Shown in pieces: positions 26,601-35,481 of a stretch of 64,000 nucleotides of DNA. Numbering within the stretch: the first letter of the stretch is position 1; every line of letters starts with the position of its first letter. Origin of the DNA: Pseudobdellovibrionaceae bacterium (GTDB lineage Bacteria; Bdellovibrionota; Bdellovibrionia; Bdellovibrionales; Bdellovibrionaceae); the NCBI GenBank assembly GCA_022843825.1, contig JALHMX010000003.1, forward strand, positions 123,563 through 187,562, given 5' to 3'. The position numbers were made by a program, and so were the translations under genes. The notes below the pieces were generated by a model, which did not search any database, had not been told where the DNA came from, and saw only the letters and a program-made list of their open reading frames with translations.

Positions 26601-27207
26601 TTGAGGCCTCTTTTAAAAACTTATTTATCTCATTCCATACCGGCAAAGTTTTACAAGTTTCTAGATAAAATCGATCTCCAAAAATATTTTTTAACGCTTT
26701 AACTTTAGCTAACGCAGCCTCGGGGCCCTCTTTAAGAAAAGTATCTACAATTTCTCCACGAAGACCACCGCTTAAACAAATTAAATCTGAATTGTGTTCT
26801 TTAATAGCTTCATAATCAATTCGCGGCTTCCAGTAAAAACCCTCTTGGTATCCTATGGTCGAAAGCTGACATAAATTTTGGTACCCTTTAAAGTTTTCCG
26901 CTAAAAAAACTAAACGACGCGGTCCTAACGCGACTTCTGAAAACCGTACATTAGGATCCTGTTTTTTGTCATGACGTGAGCCTGGCGCCACATAAGCATC
27001 TAAACCTAATATCGGCTTTACTCCTTTATCTAAACAGGCGAAATAAAATTCAATAGCACCGAACATATTCCCATTGTCCGTTAACGCTAAGGCCGGCATC
27101 CCATAGTCCGACGCTTTCTTCGCTAAGCCTTTAAGACGGCTAGCCGCTTCTAATAATGAGTATTCAGAGTGAGTATGTAAATGAACAAATGAACTTGATG
27201 TATTCAT
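23677..27207 (-). CDS. dnaE: DNA polymerase III alpha subunit
   Basis: The 1176-residue replicative polymerase starts at ATG 27207, with GGGAG 5 nt upstream formed by the last guaA codons; a longer frame to 27219 would begin inside guaA. The N-terminal PHP domain shows VHLHTHSEYSLLEA. The polymerase core has GPGRGSGAGSLVAY and the catalytic aspartates in MPDFDIDF, followed by the conserved KYG-RES loop, and then a helix-hairpin-helix region and an OB domain (ITGLIIESKEMITKKGTRMAF). The length and order match DnaE1, not DnaE2 or PolC. It is embedded in the miaB-guaBA transcription unit, which ties replication to GTP synthesis. Confidence 0.97.
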   Translation of the reverse strand: MNTSSSFVHLHTHSEYSLLEAASRLKGLAKKASDYGMPALALTDNGNMFGAIEFYFACLDKGVKPILGLDAYVAPGSRHDKKQDPNVRFSEVALGPRRLVFLAENFKGYQNLCQLSTIGYQEGFYWKPRIDYEAIKEHNSDLICLSGGLRGEIVDTFLKEGPEAALAKVKALKNIFGDRFYLETCKTLPVWNEINKFLKEASIICQVPMVATNDVHYLEPEDQIAQEVLVCIGTNKTLADEHRFKLGSSEFYFKSPDQMHKLFSDNPEAVSRSLEIADRCNVKFNLKDDQGKAIYHLPTFPTTEGRTVKEELRYKSEKGLASRFEHSKTMGLEVSEEKKQEYQKRLDYELGVIDRMGFNGYFLIVQDFINWAKNHDIPVGPGRGSGAGSLVAYSLLITDLDPLPNFLLFERFLNPERVSMPDFDIDFCQDRRQEVIQYVTEKYGRESVSQIITYGKLQTRAALKDVGRVLGMTFPEVDLVSKLIPDKLGISLKEAIEMEPRIQEAMDMNPTVATLIDLALKVEGLVRHAGIHAAGVIIADGNLTQHAPMYKGAADENVVQYDMKHAEKIGLIKFDFLGLKTLTHIRHALKLVRQNRGVTVLEKNIPIDDPKIYELLSRGDTAGVFQFEGEGITDATRKIKPSGFGDVTAITSLYRPGPMANIPEFTKRKNGETPVEYILPETEEVLRETYGIMVYQEQVMGIAALIAGYNLGEADMLRRAMGKKIKSEMDHQRQRFMQGAADRGHDKNKANELFDLMMKFADYGFNKSHAAAYSVITAQTAWIKHYYPAEFFAALLSTELADTDKVVKYVKDAQKRGLVVRAPHINFSEYLFSVKGEEIYFGLGGIKGVGGAAVEAIIEARENRPEKKFSSIQDFFDHVDLRRVNKKVIESMIKAGALDDFGYHRAQLMSGYHQFLDRALETQKDKATGQVSLFDLADNKEEIKLPEVKIWTRSQSLANEKEVIGFYLSDHPMKGFENLAKIWASNSIDDLSKILLPPVDKNAEKSYGRFADKNKKRVIITGLIIESKEMITKKGTRMAFAKVEDLSGTAELVIFPDVFSKCGHYLKDDRPLLIGGGLEVNEGAVKIIVDNIAPFDDILKKTKRITFRLDLLKEDQYPQLHSLMSDFKGSTEVKLLFNIDNRLVELMPEVTQSVEISDSFFEEARQLFGRTDFIEI

Positions 27208-27209
27208 AA

Positions 27210-28763
27210 TTACTCCCATTCGATCGTTGCAGGTGGCTTCGAGGTAATATCATAAACCACACGATTGATCCCCTTAACTTGGTTAGTAATTAGATTTGAA
27301 ACAGTTTTAAGAAACAAAGGTTCAAAATCATACCAGTCTGCGGTCATGCCGTCTTGCGATGTAACTGCCCGCAGGGCCAATACATTTTCATAAGTGCGAC
27401 CGTCGCCCATGACACCTACAGTTTGCACAGGTAACAAAACACAAAAAGCCTGCCATATTTTCGAGTAAAGGTTTTGCTCGCGAAGTTGCGAAATAAAAAT
27501 GTGATCCGCTTGTTTAACGACATTTAATTTTTCTTCAGTTACTTCGCCCATAATACGAATAGCCAACCCTGGTCCTGGAAAAGGATGTCGACCTATTAAA
27601 TCGTTGGCTAATCCTAATTCTTTACCTAAAAGTCGAACTTCGTCTTTAAATAACAACCGCACCGGTTCTACTAATTTCAAATGCATTTTCTCTGGTAATC
27701 CACCCACATTGTGATGAGATTTAATCGTCACGCTGCCACCGATTGATGATACACTTTCAATAACATCCGGATACAAGGTGCCTTGGGCTAAAAATTTGAT
27801 TTCATTCTTATAAGCCACTAAGTGCTTTTGTAATGACTGCTCAAAAACATCAATAAATGTTTTCCCAATGGCTTTGCGTTTAAGCTCTGGATCAACAAGT
27901 CCCTTAAGGGCATTTATAAAATCTTTTTTCGCATCAACACCTACCACATTTAAGCCAATAGCATGGTATTGTTTAAGAACACTTTCAAACTCATCTTGTC
28001 GCAACAAACCGTTATCAACAAATACGCAGTGTACACGCTCTTTACCTAAAACTTTGGTTAACAGCGTTGCAACCACGCTTGAATCCACTCCGCCACTGAG
28101 GGCGCAAAGAACGTGATCTTTTTCACCGACTTGCTCACGAACAATATCTTCGCAGTGCTTTAAGGTGGACTTCGTATTCCAATTTTTCTCACATTTTGCA
28201 AATTCAGCAAAGGCGGCCAAAATTTCTTTTCCATTTTCAGTATGCGTTACTTCAGGATGAAATTGAAGAGCCCAGTAGCGGTCTGAATAAAAACCCGCCA
28301 CATGATGCTCTGTTTTACAAAAAATATGTGCTTGGTCTGGGGTTTTATCAACGACATCGCCGTGACTCATCCATACTGTATGCTCCGACGGTATCGTTTT
28401 CCCCATAGCTGAAATATTTTTAGTCCACAAAATTTTCTTTAACCCATATTCTCGCGATGGCGAGGGGGTTACTTTTCCACCTAACTGATGAGCTAGCAGT
28501 TGCATACCATAGCAGATCCCCAATACTGGTGCCAACTCAACTAATTTTTTAACATCTGTTGTTGGGGCTTCTTGATCATAAACCGAGTAGGGACCACCAC
28601 TTAAAATAATAGCGGAAGGATTAAAAGCAACAATTTCATCGAAAGAGGTTTTGTACCCCTTTATCTCGCAATAATAACCTAGTTCACGCAAGCGTCGTGC
28701 AATCAGCATGGTCACTTGCGATCCAAAATCTAAAATAAGAAATCCGTTCTTTATTTTATTCAC
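27210..28763 (-). CDS. guaA: GMP synthase (glutamine-hydrolysing)
   Basis: The 517-residue bifunctional enzyme makes GMP from XMP, ATP and glutamine. The N-terminal class I amidotransferase domain has nucleophile C84 (GICYGMQ) and the His/Glu pair in FHPEVTHTE. The ATP-pyrophosphatase domain has the P-loop SGGVDSSVVATLL, and the C-terminal dimerisation domain ends VYDITSKPPATIEWE, the normal GuaA terminus. It lies 6 nt after guaB, forming the canonical guaBA pair. Its stop overlaps the ribosome-binding region of dnaE. Confidence 0.97.
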   Translation of the reverse strand: MNKIKNGFLILDFGSQVTMLIARRLRELGYYCEIKGYKTSFDEIVAFNPSAIILSGGPYSVYDQEAPTTDVKKLVELAPVLGICYGMQLLAHQLGGKVTPSPSREYGLKKILWTKNISAMGKTIPSEHTVWMSHGDVVDKTPDQAHIFCKTEHHVAGFYSDRYWALQFHPEVTHTENGKEILAAFAEFAKCEKNWNTKSTLKHCEDIVREQVGEKDHVLCALSGGVDSSVVATLLTKVLGKERVHCVFVDNGLLRQDEFESVLKQYHAIGLNVVGVDAKKDFINALKGLVDPELKRKAIGKTFIDVFEQSLQKHLVAYKNEIKFLAQGTLYPDVIESVSSIGGSVTIKSHHNVGGLPEKMHLKLVEPVRLLFKDEVRLLGKELGLANDLIGRHPFPGPGLAIRIMGEVTEEKLNVVKQADHIFISQLREQNLYSKIWQAFCVLLPVQTVGVMGDGRTYENVLALRAVTSQDGMTADWYDFEPLFLKTVSNLITNQVKGINRVVYDITSKPPATIEWE

Positions 28764-28769
28764 AATTCT

Positions 28770-30227
28770 TTATTCCAATCTGTAATTCGGTGCTTCTTTA
28801 GTAATACTCACATCATGGACATGTGATTCTTTAAGTCCTTGTGCAGTCACCTGCACAAACTGTGCTTTGCGTTGTAAGTCTTCAATGTTAGACGCCCCTA
28901 AATATCCCATTCCGGACTTTAATCCACCAATCAATTGATGAATAATTCCGGAAGCATTACCTTTATAAGGAACTTTTCCTTCAATTCCTTCGGGTACTAA
29001 TTTATCCAAGTCAGTGACTTCCATTTGGCCGTAACGATCTTTAGATCCTAGCTTCATTGCTCCCAATGAGCCCATCCCTCGGTAAATTTTGTAAGTACGA
29101 CCTTGATAAAGCACCGTTTCACCTGGTGACTCTTCAGATCCGGCAAGTAAATTTCCAATCATCACAGTATTCGCCCCTAAAGCGAGGGCTTTAACAATAT
29201 CTCCTGAGTACTTAATTCCACCGTCTGCAATAATAGTTTTATTTTTCTTTTTAGCCATTTGAGCACATTTCATCACCGCAGTTATTTGCGGCATTCCTAC
29301 GCCGGCAATAATTCTCGTAGTGCAAATGCTTCCAGGTCCTACTCCGACCTTAACCACGTCTGCACCGGCCTCAATAAGCGCCGCCGTTCCGTCTTCAGTC
29401 ACCACATTGCCCGCACAGATAACAATGTCTTGATACTTTTTCTTTAAATACTTTACTGTTTCAATAACGTTCTTAGAGTGCCCATGAGCCGTATCTACAC
29501 AGATAATATCTACTCCACTTTCAACCATAGCGGCTGCGCGCTCATAAGAGCCTTCACCCACTCCTATCGCTGCTCCGCAGATCAAACGGCCTTTACTATC
29601 TTTAGTCGCCAACGGATAGGCAACTGACTTTTCAATATCCTTAGTGGTAATCAGTCCTTTTAGCTTTCCTTCTTTGTCGACCACGGGCAATTTCTCAATG
29701 CGATGCTTTTGTAAAATAGATTTAGCCTCATTTAAACTAATACCCTCTGGAGCGGTGACTAAGTTTTCTTTAGTCATCAAGTTTTTAATTGGCTGATTGA
29801 AGTTCGTTTCAAATCGTAAATCTCGGTTTGTTAAAATTCCGACAAGCTTTCGTTGAATAGTTACAGGTATACCACTGATTGAATACTTAGCCATAATTTG
29901 CAAAGCTTCACTGACGTAGTGATCCGGAGATAAGGTGATAGGCTCTTGAATCATTCCGCTTTCATACTTCTTAACTTTTTCAACTTCGAAAGCTTGATCT
30001 AGAATGGTAAAATTTTTATGAATAATTCCAAATCCACCATTTTGCGCCATAATGCGCGCTACTTTATTTTCTGTCACTGTATCCATAGCTGCAGATATAA
30101 TTGGTGCATTCAAATAAATATCCTTGGCGAAATAAGACCTTGGAGTAATTTCTGTTGGTATGATTTCAGAAAACTGGGGAACTAATAAGATATCATCAAA
30201 TGTTAGTGCTAATTCATTTACGCTCAT
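28770..30227 (-). CDS. guaB: IMP dehydrogenase
   Basis: The 485-residue protein catalyses the NAD-dependent oxidation of IMP to XMP. The TIM barrel is interrupted after about residue 90 by two CBS domains ([17 protein letters not shown] and [15 protein letters not shown]). The catalytic Cys lies in GPGSICTTR, the IMP phosphate loop follows in [10 protein letters not shown], and the mobile flap is [10 protein letters not shown]. The CBS pair normally senses adenine and guanine nucleotides. The gene overlaps the upstream carbonic-anhydrase-like gene by 4 nt and is followed by guaA. Confidence 0.97.
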   Translation of the reverse strand: MSVNELALTFDDILLVPQFSEIIPTEITPRSYFAKDIYLNAPIISAAMDTVTENKVARIMAQNGGFGIIHKNFTILDQAFEVEKVKKYESGMIQEPITLSPDHYVSEALQIMAKYSISGIPVTIQRKLVGILTNRDLRFETNFNQPIKNLMTKENLVTAPEGISLNEAKSILQKHRIEKLPVVDKEGKLKGLITTKDIEKSVAYPLATKDSKGRLICGAAIGVGEGSYERAAAMVESGVDIICVDTAHGHSKNVIETVKYLKKKYQDIVICAGNVVTEDGTAALIEAGADVVKVGVGPGSICTTRIIAGVGMPQITAVMKCAQMAKKKNKTIIADGGIKYSGDIVKALALGANTVMIGNLLAGSEESPGETVLYQGRTYKIYRGMGSLGAMKLGSKDRYGQMEVTDLDKLVPEGIEGKVPYKGNASGIIHQLIGGLKSGMGYLGASNIEDLQRKAQFVQVTAQGLKESHVHDVSITKEAPNYRLE

Positions 30228-30754
30228 ATAAGACTTTCTTGTTTAAGATACCATGATTTGTACAAAATATAATTATCTGCGGACTTTTTTAAAAAACTAA
30301 CTTCTTCGTCGTTCAATCGTCGCTTGAAAACTGCAGGGCGGCCTACAATTAAAGAATAAGGTTCAAAACTTTTGCCCTCTGTCACAAGTGACCCCGCACC
30401 TACAATACAGTGATCTGCTATTTTAGCACCGTCCATAACTATCGATCCCATACCTATAAGACATTGATCGCCTATATGACAGCCATGAAGAATAACATTA
30501 TGTCCAATGGTAACCTCATCCCCAACATTACAGGCGTGCTGTCCGAATGTTCCATGCAATACAGAGCCATCTTGAATGTTTGTACTGTGCCCTATTTTAA
30601 TCGGCATAACATCACCGCGCAAAGTTGTATTAAACCATATTGAAGAGTTAGCGCCAACTTGAACATCACCTATAAGACGAGCTCCATCCGCCACAAATAC
30701 ATTTTCACCAAGATCAGGAGTTTTTCCCCGCGCTGGAATCATATTCTTTTGCAT
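30224..30754 (-). CDS. Gamma-carbonic anhydrase-like hexapeptide protein
   Basis: The 176-residue protein is a left-handed beta-helix built from hexapeptide repeats. It has the gamma-class signatures FVADGARLIGDVQVGANSS, IWFNTTLRGD, NIQDGSVLHG and a histidine in TIGHNVILHGCHIGD. The spaced histidines (LHG, IGHN, LHGCH) fit the three zinc or iron ligands. Many members of this family (YrdA, PaaY) act on small molecules other than bicarbonate, and the location upstream of guaB gives no functional link. The start ATG at 30754 has a GGGG-rich leader. Confidence 0.9.
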   Translation of the reverse strand: MQKNMIPARGKTPDLGENVFVADGARLIGDVQVGANSSIWFNTTLRGDVMPIKIGHSTNIQDGSVLHGTFGQHACNVGDEVTIGHNVILHGCHIGDQCLIGMGSIVMDGAKIADHCIVGAGSLVTEGKSFEPYSLIVGRPAVFKRRLNDEEVSFLKKSADNYILYKSWYLKQESLI

Positions 30755-30780
30755 TTGCCCCCCTTAGTTGTGATCAATCT

Positions 30781-31341
30781 TTAATGGCACTGTTTTTTTA
30801 AATTTAAAAACTCCGGTTGATTAAGAATGTTTTTAGCGCTCATTGACACCTCTGCCGTCATCACTTTTGATCGATGAATAAAAGAGGCCGTTGCAAACAA
30901 CGGAACTTTTAAGTGCAAACATAAACTCATCGCATCCTCGGCCTTTAGCTTCATACTTTGGTAGCGTGGGTGTCCCGTCATATAAATGCGGACGAACTGA
31001 TGATGTCCCGCAATCTCGACGAAAATACATTTGTCGATAGTAATATCTAAGCTTTGCAAAAGTTTTTCTGAAAACACATGGGGCGTTCCCATTGAAGCCG
31101 AAGGCGAAGACTGCGTTAACGTCACTCCGGCCTCCAGCTGGTTAATACCTACTGGCAAGATAAATCGACCTGAGGCATCTTTTAAAATCAAAAACGGACG
31201 TGTGGTTTCATTGTTCAATGACATGCCATAGGGCTTTAACTCGATCAGTTCTTCTTCTCTGAAACTCACATTCTCATCTTGCGCCTTAGAGAACAAGAAA
31301 TCTGCAGACAAGCCTTTTAAAATTATGTCTTCATGATTCAC
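30781..31341 (-). CDS. Bifunctional nuclease family protein (BFN/DUF151)
   Basis: The 186-residue protein contains the DUF151 pattern: FLILKDASGRFILPVGINQLEA near residues 49-70, HVFSEKLLQSLDI, and RIYMTGHPRYQSMKLKAEDAMSLCLHLKVPLFA near the C-terminal half. DUF151 proteins bind nucleic acid. Plant and Thermotoga members have been reported as nucleases or regulators, whereas several bacterial members have no activity assigned. It overlaps miaB by 4 nt. Pairing with a tRNA-modifying enzyme suggests an RNA role, but that is inferred from position only. Confidence 0.86.
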   Translation of the reverse strand: MNHEDIILKGLSADFLFSKAQDENVSFREEELIELKPYGMSLNNETTRPFLILKDASGRFILPVGINQLEAGVTLTQSSPSASMGTPHVFSEKLLQSLDITIDKCIFVEIAGHHQFVRIYMTGHPRYQSMKLKAEDAMSLCLHLKVPLFATASFIHRSKVMTAEVSMSAKNILNQPEFLNLKKQCH

Positions 31342-32699
31342 TGTTGAAGTTCCCCTCTAAAAACACTTGGAAAAGCTTGAGTGATACGAACAGGAACTGT
31401 TTTACCAATTAAATCTGAGCTGCCCATAAAGTACACCAGTTTATTTTGAGTACTGCGACCTTGGGCCTTTCCTTGTTCATTAATACTCTCCACTAAAACA
31501 TTCAATGTACGATCTTGGTATTTTTTAACCAACTCAAAAGCCATTTTCTCATGAGCTTCAAATAAACGATTGAGTCTTTCATTCTTCACAGGTTCTTCGA
31601 CTTGGTCTGTAAACTGAGCTGCCTTGGTAAATGGACGAGGCGAATACATAAAAGCAAAAATAGTTTCAAACTCTAACTCTGTTGCTAAGCTCACTGTATC
31701 TTGAAATGCGTCTTCGGTTTCACCCGGAAATCCAACGATGATATCTGTCGACAACACCAAGTTTGGAATAATTTTTTTCATTTGATTGATTTTTTCTATG
31801 TACAGTTCACGCGTGTAGCCACGATTCATGCGTTTAAGAATTTCAGAATTCCCACTTTGAAATGGCAAGTGTACATATTCACAAATTTTATCCTGATGAT
31901 CCGCCATCACATGCATCAGTTTTTCATTAAAATCTTTTGGATGAGACGTGGTGTACCGTATTCGCTCTATTTCCGTATCTGTAGCTACTTTCTTCAAAAG
32001 ATCAGCAAAATCTGCTCCATCTTCTGAATTGTAAGAATTCACGTTTTGACCTAATAGCGTAACCTCTTTTACTCCACGCTTTACTAAATTACGCACATCC
32101 ATTACGACATGAGACATCGGACGAGACTTTTCACGGCCTCGTGTGTAGGGAACAATACAAAAGGTACAAAAATTATCGCAGCCTTTGGCAATGTTCACAA
32201 ATGTAGATACACCTGGGTTACGAACTAAGGTTTCTACATGATAAGGCGCTCGGTGCTCAAATTTCGTTTGAATAACTTTTCCAGGACCTGAAAAAACTTG
32301 TGAGACTAAGTTCGGAAGACTGTCAATATTGTCAGTCCCAAAAACGAAATCAATAAGGGGTTGATTCTTAATTAAGTTTTCTTTTTCTTGCTGTCCTACG
32401 CAACCACCAACTCCAATTTTTAGCCTTGGATTTTTTTCACGGAGCTTTTTGTAGCGTCCCACTTCTGAGTAAACTTTGTGAACAGGCTTTTCACGGATGG
32501 AGCACGCATTTACAATAATCAAGTCCGCTTCCTCAGGGGTTTTCACCGGAGCAAAATTAGACATTTCTAAAAGTGAGTACATGCGTTCCGTATCATTCAC
32601 ATTCATCTGACATCCGTACGTAGAAATATAAACTCCACGCCCCTGACCTAAATCAGCGCCTTTAAAAACAGAAGGGGTCGGGCTGTCATGAATTTGCAT
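31338..32699 (-). CDS. miaB: tRNA 2-methylthio-N6-isopentenyladenosine synthase (MiaB)
   Basis: The ATG at 32699 has GGAAG 6 nt upstream and gives 453 residues; a longer frame to 32768 lacks MiaB homology. The N-terminal UPF0004 domain has three conserved cysteines (YGCQMN, ACSIRE, GGCVGQ), the radical SAM cluster motif is C-x3-C-x2-C in CDNFCTFC, and a C-terminal TRAM domain follows (about 390-450). It methylthiolates i6A37 in tRNAs reading UNN codons. The terminal Gly-rich ISTYGCQMNVND segment matches MiaB rather than RimO. It is the first gene of the long minus-strand set. Confidence 0.95.
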   Translation of the reverse strand: MQIHDSPTPSVFKGADLGQGRGVYISTYGCQMNVNDTERMYSLLEMSNFAPVKTPEEADLIIVNACSIREKPVHKVYSEVGRYKKLREKNPRLKIGVGGCVGQQEKENLIKNQPLIDFVFGTDNIDSLPNLVSQVFSGPGKVIQTKFEHRAPYHVETLVRNPGVSTFVNIAKGCDNFCTFCIVPYTRGREKSRPMSHVVMDVRNLVKRGVKEVTLLGQNVNSYNSEDGADFADLLKKVATDTEIERIRYTTSHPKDFNEKLMHVMADHQDKICEYVHLPFQSGNSEILKRMNRGYTRELYIEKINQMKKIIPNLVLSTDIIVGFPGETEDAFQDTVSLATELEFETIFAFMYSPRPFTKAAQFTDQVEEPVKNERLNRLFEAHEKMAFELVKKYQDRTLNVLVESINEQGKAQGRSTQNKLVYFMGSSDLIGKTVPVRITQAFPSVFRGELQQ

Positions 32700-32717
32700 A
32701 ATTACTTCCAATTTTAG

Positions 32718-32747
32718 TTGTTCTTTTAAGATGGTATGAGTTATAAA
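32718..32747 (+). promoter_or_regulatory. Candidate sigma70 promoter upstream of the 32.8 kb gene
   Basis: TTGTTC (32718-32723) and TATAAA (32742-32747) are separated by 18 nt in the gap between divergent miaB and the plus-strand unknown gene, giving a leader of about 57 nt. This is a manual match only. Confidence 0.35.
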
Positions 32748-32811
32748 AACCCTTTGAATTTCAGTCAAGATTTAGAAGACAAACCCCGTGTTTTTTGAAA
32801 GGTTTTTGCCA

Positions 32812-33387
32812 ATGAATCCTCGTTACAAATCTAATAAGAAATGGACCCAGTTCCCAGAGGACCTAACTCGTGGAATAAGCGATATATTTAAGCAGAATTT
32901 TGCAGCCCAATTGGTTGACTATATCGAAGTGCACGTTTCAGGGCGTTTTTATGAAAAAGAGATTATTCTGCAAGTCGGTCTGAATAAAAAAGGTGAACTA
33001 CGTTTTACTAATTTCGAAGTTTCATTAGATCACAAAAATGATCCTACAAAAATTATTGAACAGGTTTATTTAGCCGTCGACGTCATAGCAAATCTTATAG
33101 CGGATTATTTTGAAAATAATGAAGAGCATGAACTTCCTTACGTCTGGACTGAGTTTCCTTTTAACAATCAAAAAGTTTGGATTCAGTACTCTTCAGAAAA
33201 TCCAAGACTAGAGGCTGAAGCTAACAAGCTATTGGGAGAACTCAAGGATGCCCTTTTAAAAGAGGTTGATGAGGACTCTGCAGATATTTTAGATGCTACT
33301 GAAGAAGAGTTTGATGAGTTTGCAAAAAAACTAGAGCCTCAAATGTTTAAATCGAAAAATAAAACCAAAAAAGACGATATTCACTAG
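32812..33387 (+). CDS. Conserved hypothetical protein, acidic, cytosolic
   Basis: I do not recognise this 191-residue protein (ATG at 32812; a GTG at 32788 could add eight residues). It has no signal peptide or membrane helix. Residues 1-110 mix beta strands and helices (DYIEVHVSGRFYEKEIILQV, LRFTNFEVSL), then an acidic C-terminal half ends in a lysine tail (SKNKTKKDD). The aromatic WTQFPEDL near the start and YVWTEFPFNNQKVWIQY near residue 110 look like conserved ligand or partner-binding segments. It lies 3 nt before the LtaS-like gene, so the two are almost certainly cotranscribed. Confidence 0.78.
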   Translation: MNPRYKSNKKWTQFPEDLTRGISDIFKQNFAAQLVDYIEVHVSGRFYEKEIILQVGLNKKGELRFTNFEVSLDHKNDPTKIIEQVYLAVDVIANLIADYFENNEEHELPYVWTEFPFNNQKVWIQYSSENPRLEAEANKLLGELKDALLKEVDEDSADILDATEEEFDEFAKKLEPQMFKSKNKTKKDDIH

Positions 33388-33390
33388 CTG

Positions 33391-35481
33391 ATGAAAAAAA
33401 TCTTAAATCCTGCTTTAATCTGGTTGAAACATATTCTTATTCTTTGTCTTATTGGTTTTTTCATTCGTCTTCTCTTTTATTTAGTACTGGCTCCATCGGA
33501 TTTAAGCTTTTCCAACTACTCCTCAGAACTTATTTATGCTTTTATACATGGCTTACGCTTTGACTTAAGTGCTATCTCGTATTTTTCCTTGTTGTTCTTA
33601 CTCTTCACATTATTCAGCAAAACACCTGCATTGATTTATCTAGGCGGGCTTAATATTTATCGTTTATTTATGTTTTTTTGGATTATCATCAGCATCGGAG
33701 ACATCCTTTTTTATTCATTCTATACCGATCGCATCAATCTTATCGCCTTTGGTTTATTTGATGATGACACCGTGGGCTTGCTAAAAATATTTTGGAAAAA
33801 TTATCCCGTGTTTAAAGTCGTAGGCATAACTGCATTACTTTGCGCCGTTGCTTACTGGAGTTCAAAAAGATTTACGTCACAATCTTCACTCATTCTAAAT
33901 ACAAGCTGGAAACTCAAAGTTTTTCTTTTTATATTATTCTTTATGTTAGGACGTGGAACACTGAGCATGTTTCCGCTAGGTCCTGATTATGCTGTTATAT
34001 CTTCAATTCCCTTCATCAATCAGATGTCCTTTGGGACAGCTCATGCCCTGTTCCGCGCGGCAAAGCTGCGCAGCATTCAACAGCGACTTGGTTCTGCAGC
34101 TTGGGATGCCAATCTTAAAGAGTTCGGCTATCATACTGACGATCCTCAGGCAGAGGATCGTGCCTTCGAGGATTATTTTGACAATAAAATTCAAACCAGT
34201 CGCTATGACTTAATGAAATTCAAAACACAAAGCCACCAAGAATTATCAGACATCAGCAATGTCGTTTTATTTATGATGGAAAGTTGGGGCACCTATGGCA
34301 TCACAGCCAGTGCGGAAAGCACTGCTTTTGATGTCATGGGAAAAATGACGGAGCACTTTAAATCAGACTACATAAATCTAAATTTTTTAGCGAATACCCC
34401 AGGAACCGCAGGGTCCTTAAGTTGTATTTTAGGTGGCGTACCGCAAAGGGCCATCAGCCCTTTTCTTACAGAAAGTTCTTACTTAAGTACTCAGCTAAGC
34501 ACTTCTCCGGCCTTAATTTATAAGAATCAGGGCTATGAAACGTATTTTATTTATGGCGGCAATCCTGGCTGGCGCGATATCAACAAGTACGCCATTATTC
34601 AGGGATATGATTTTATTGAGGGTGAAATAGAGGTTAAAAAAGCATTAGATGAAAATAAAGTTTTCAGTGCAGGTAAACATGACTGGGGAATTTATGACGA
34701 AGATCTGTTTAGTTATATTAAACTAAAAATAAGTCAAAATACGAACAAGAAAAAACTGTTCGTGGTGATGACCACCAGTAATCATCCCCCGTTTGAACTG
34801 CCCGAAAATTATGACTTAAACTCTATCAAGGAAAGCACCAGCGCAAGTAATTTCCCCGACAAAAATCGCCTGATTGATGCAAAACTGGCTGAATATCGGT
34901 TTAGAACTTTTCGTTATTCATCTGACAAACTAGCTGATTTTATAACTGAATTAAGAACTCATCCCACCTATAAAAATAACACCGTTCTTGCTGCTACCGG
35001 CGATCATAGTTCTTGGTTGGTTAACTCCAATGCTAATGAACGATTAACGAAAGACTCTGTGCCTTTTTACTTATTTATCCCTGAAAAAATAGCTCGTGCA
35101 AAAAAATTGAATAAAGATGTTTTTAAAAGCGCTTACGGTTCACATATGGATATTTGGCCAACTCTTTATAATTTAACATTAAGCCACGCTGAGTATGAAA
35201 GCTTTGGACACGATATGTTTGCGGCAAGAAAGCTTACTTTTGCTCTAGACTCTGCCCGACTTATCGCAAACAAAGAGGCTGCGGTATTTGTTCACAATGG
35301 GGGCCAATCTAGTTATTTTATAAAAGTTCCGCAAAACCGAAATGGCTTTGTGCTGGACAATCTTTATGACACTGCACCAGAAAAAACAAAAACCCATGAG
35401 TTACTTGAAGTTAAGTACAGATCACTCATGGGCGCACTCGATTCGTATTTAAATTATTCCGCTAAGAAAGAACAGAACTAA
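33391..35481 (+). CDS. LtaS/MdoB-like membrane phosphotransferase (sulfatase fold)
   Basis: The 696-residue protein has five N-terminal membrane helices followed by a large periplasmic alkaline-phosphatase/sulfatase domain from about residue 280. The metal-binding Glu is E297 (MMESWGTYG), and the probable nucleophile is T339 in NTPGTAGSLSC. The remaining family landmarks are YFIYGGNPGW, a GDHSSW metal-binding segment and GSHMDIWPTLY. In characterised relatives the group transferred is glycerol-1-phosphate (LtaS, OpgB/MdoB) or phosphoethanolamine. A Gram-negative cell makes the OpgB-type transfer to periplasmic glucans or another envelope glycopolymer more likely than lipoteichoic acid. The substrate is unknown. 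Confidence 0.88.
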   Translation: MKKILNPALIWLKHILILCLIGFFIRLLFYLVLAPSDLSFSNYSSELIYAFIHGLRFDLSAISYFSLLFLLFTLFSKTPALIYLGGLNIYRLFMFFWIIISIGDILFYSFYTDRINLIAFGLFDDDTVGLLKIFWKNYPVFKVVGITALLCAVAYWSSKRFTSQSSLILNTSWKLKVFLFILFFMLGRGTLSMFPLGPDYAVISSIPFINQMSFGTAHALFRAAKLRSIQQRLGSAAWDANLKEFGYHTDDPQAEDRAFEDYFDNKIQTSRYDLMKFKTQSHQELSDISNVVLFMMESWGTYGITASAESTAFDVMGKMTEHFKSDYINLNFLANTPGTAGSLSCILGGVPQRAISPFLTESSYLSTQLSTSPALIYKNQGYETYFIYGGNPGWRDINKYAIIQGYDFIEGEIEVKKALDENKVFSAGKHDWGIYDEDLFSYIKLKISQNTNKKKLFVVMTTSNHPPFELPENYDLNSIKESTSASNFPDKNRLIDAKLAEYRFRTFRYSSDKLADFITELRTHPTYKNNTVLAATGDHSSWLVNSNANERLTKDSVPFYLFIPEKIARAKKLNKDVFKSAYGSHMDIWPTLYNLTLSHAEYESFGHDMFAARKLTFALDSARLIANKEAAVFVHNGGQSSYFIKVPQNRNGFVLDNLYDTAPEKTKTHELLEVKYRSLMGALDSYLNYSAKKEQN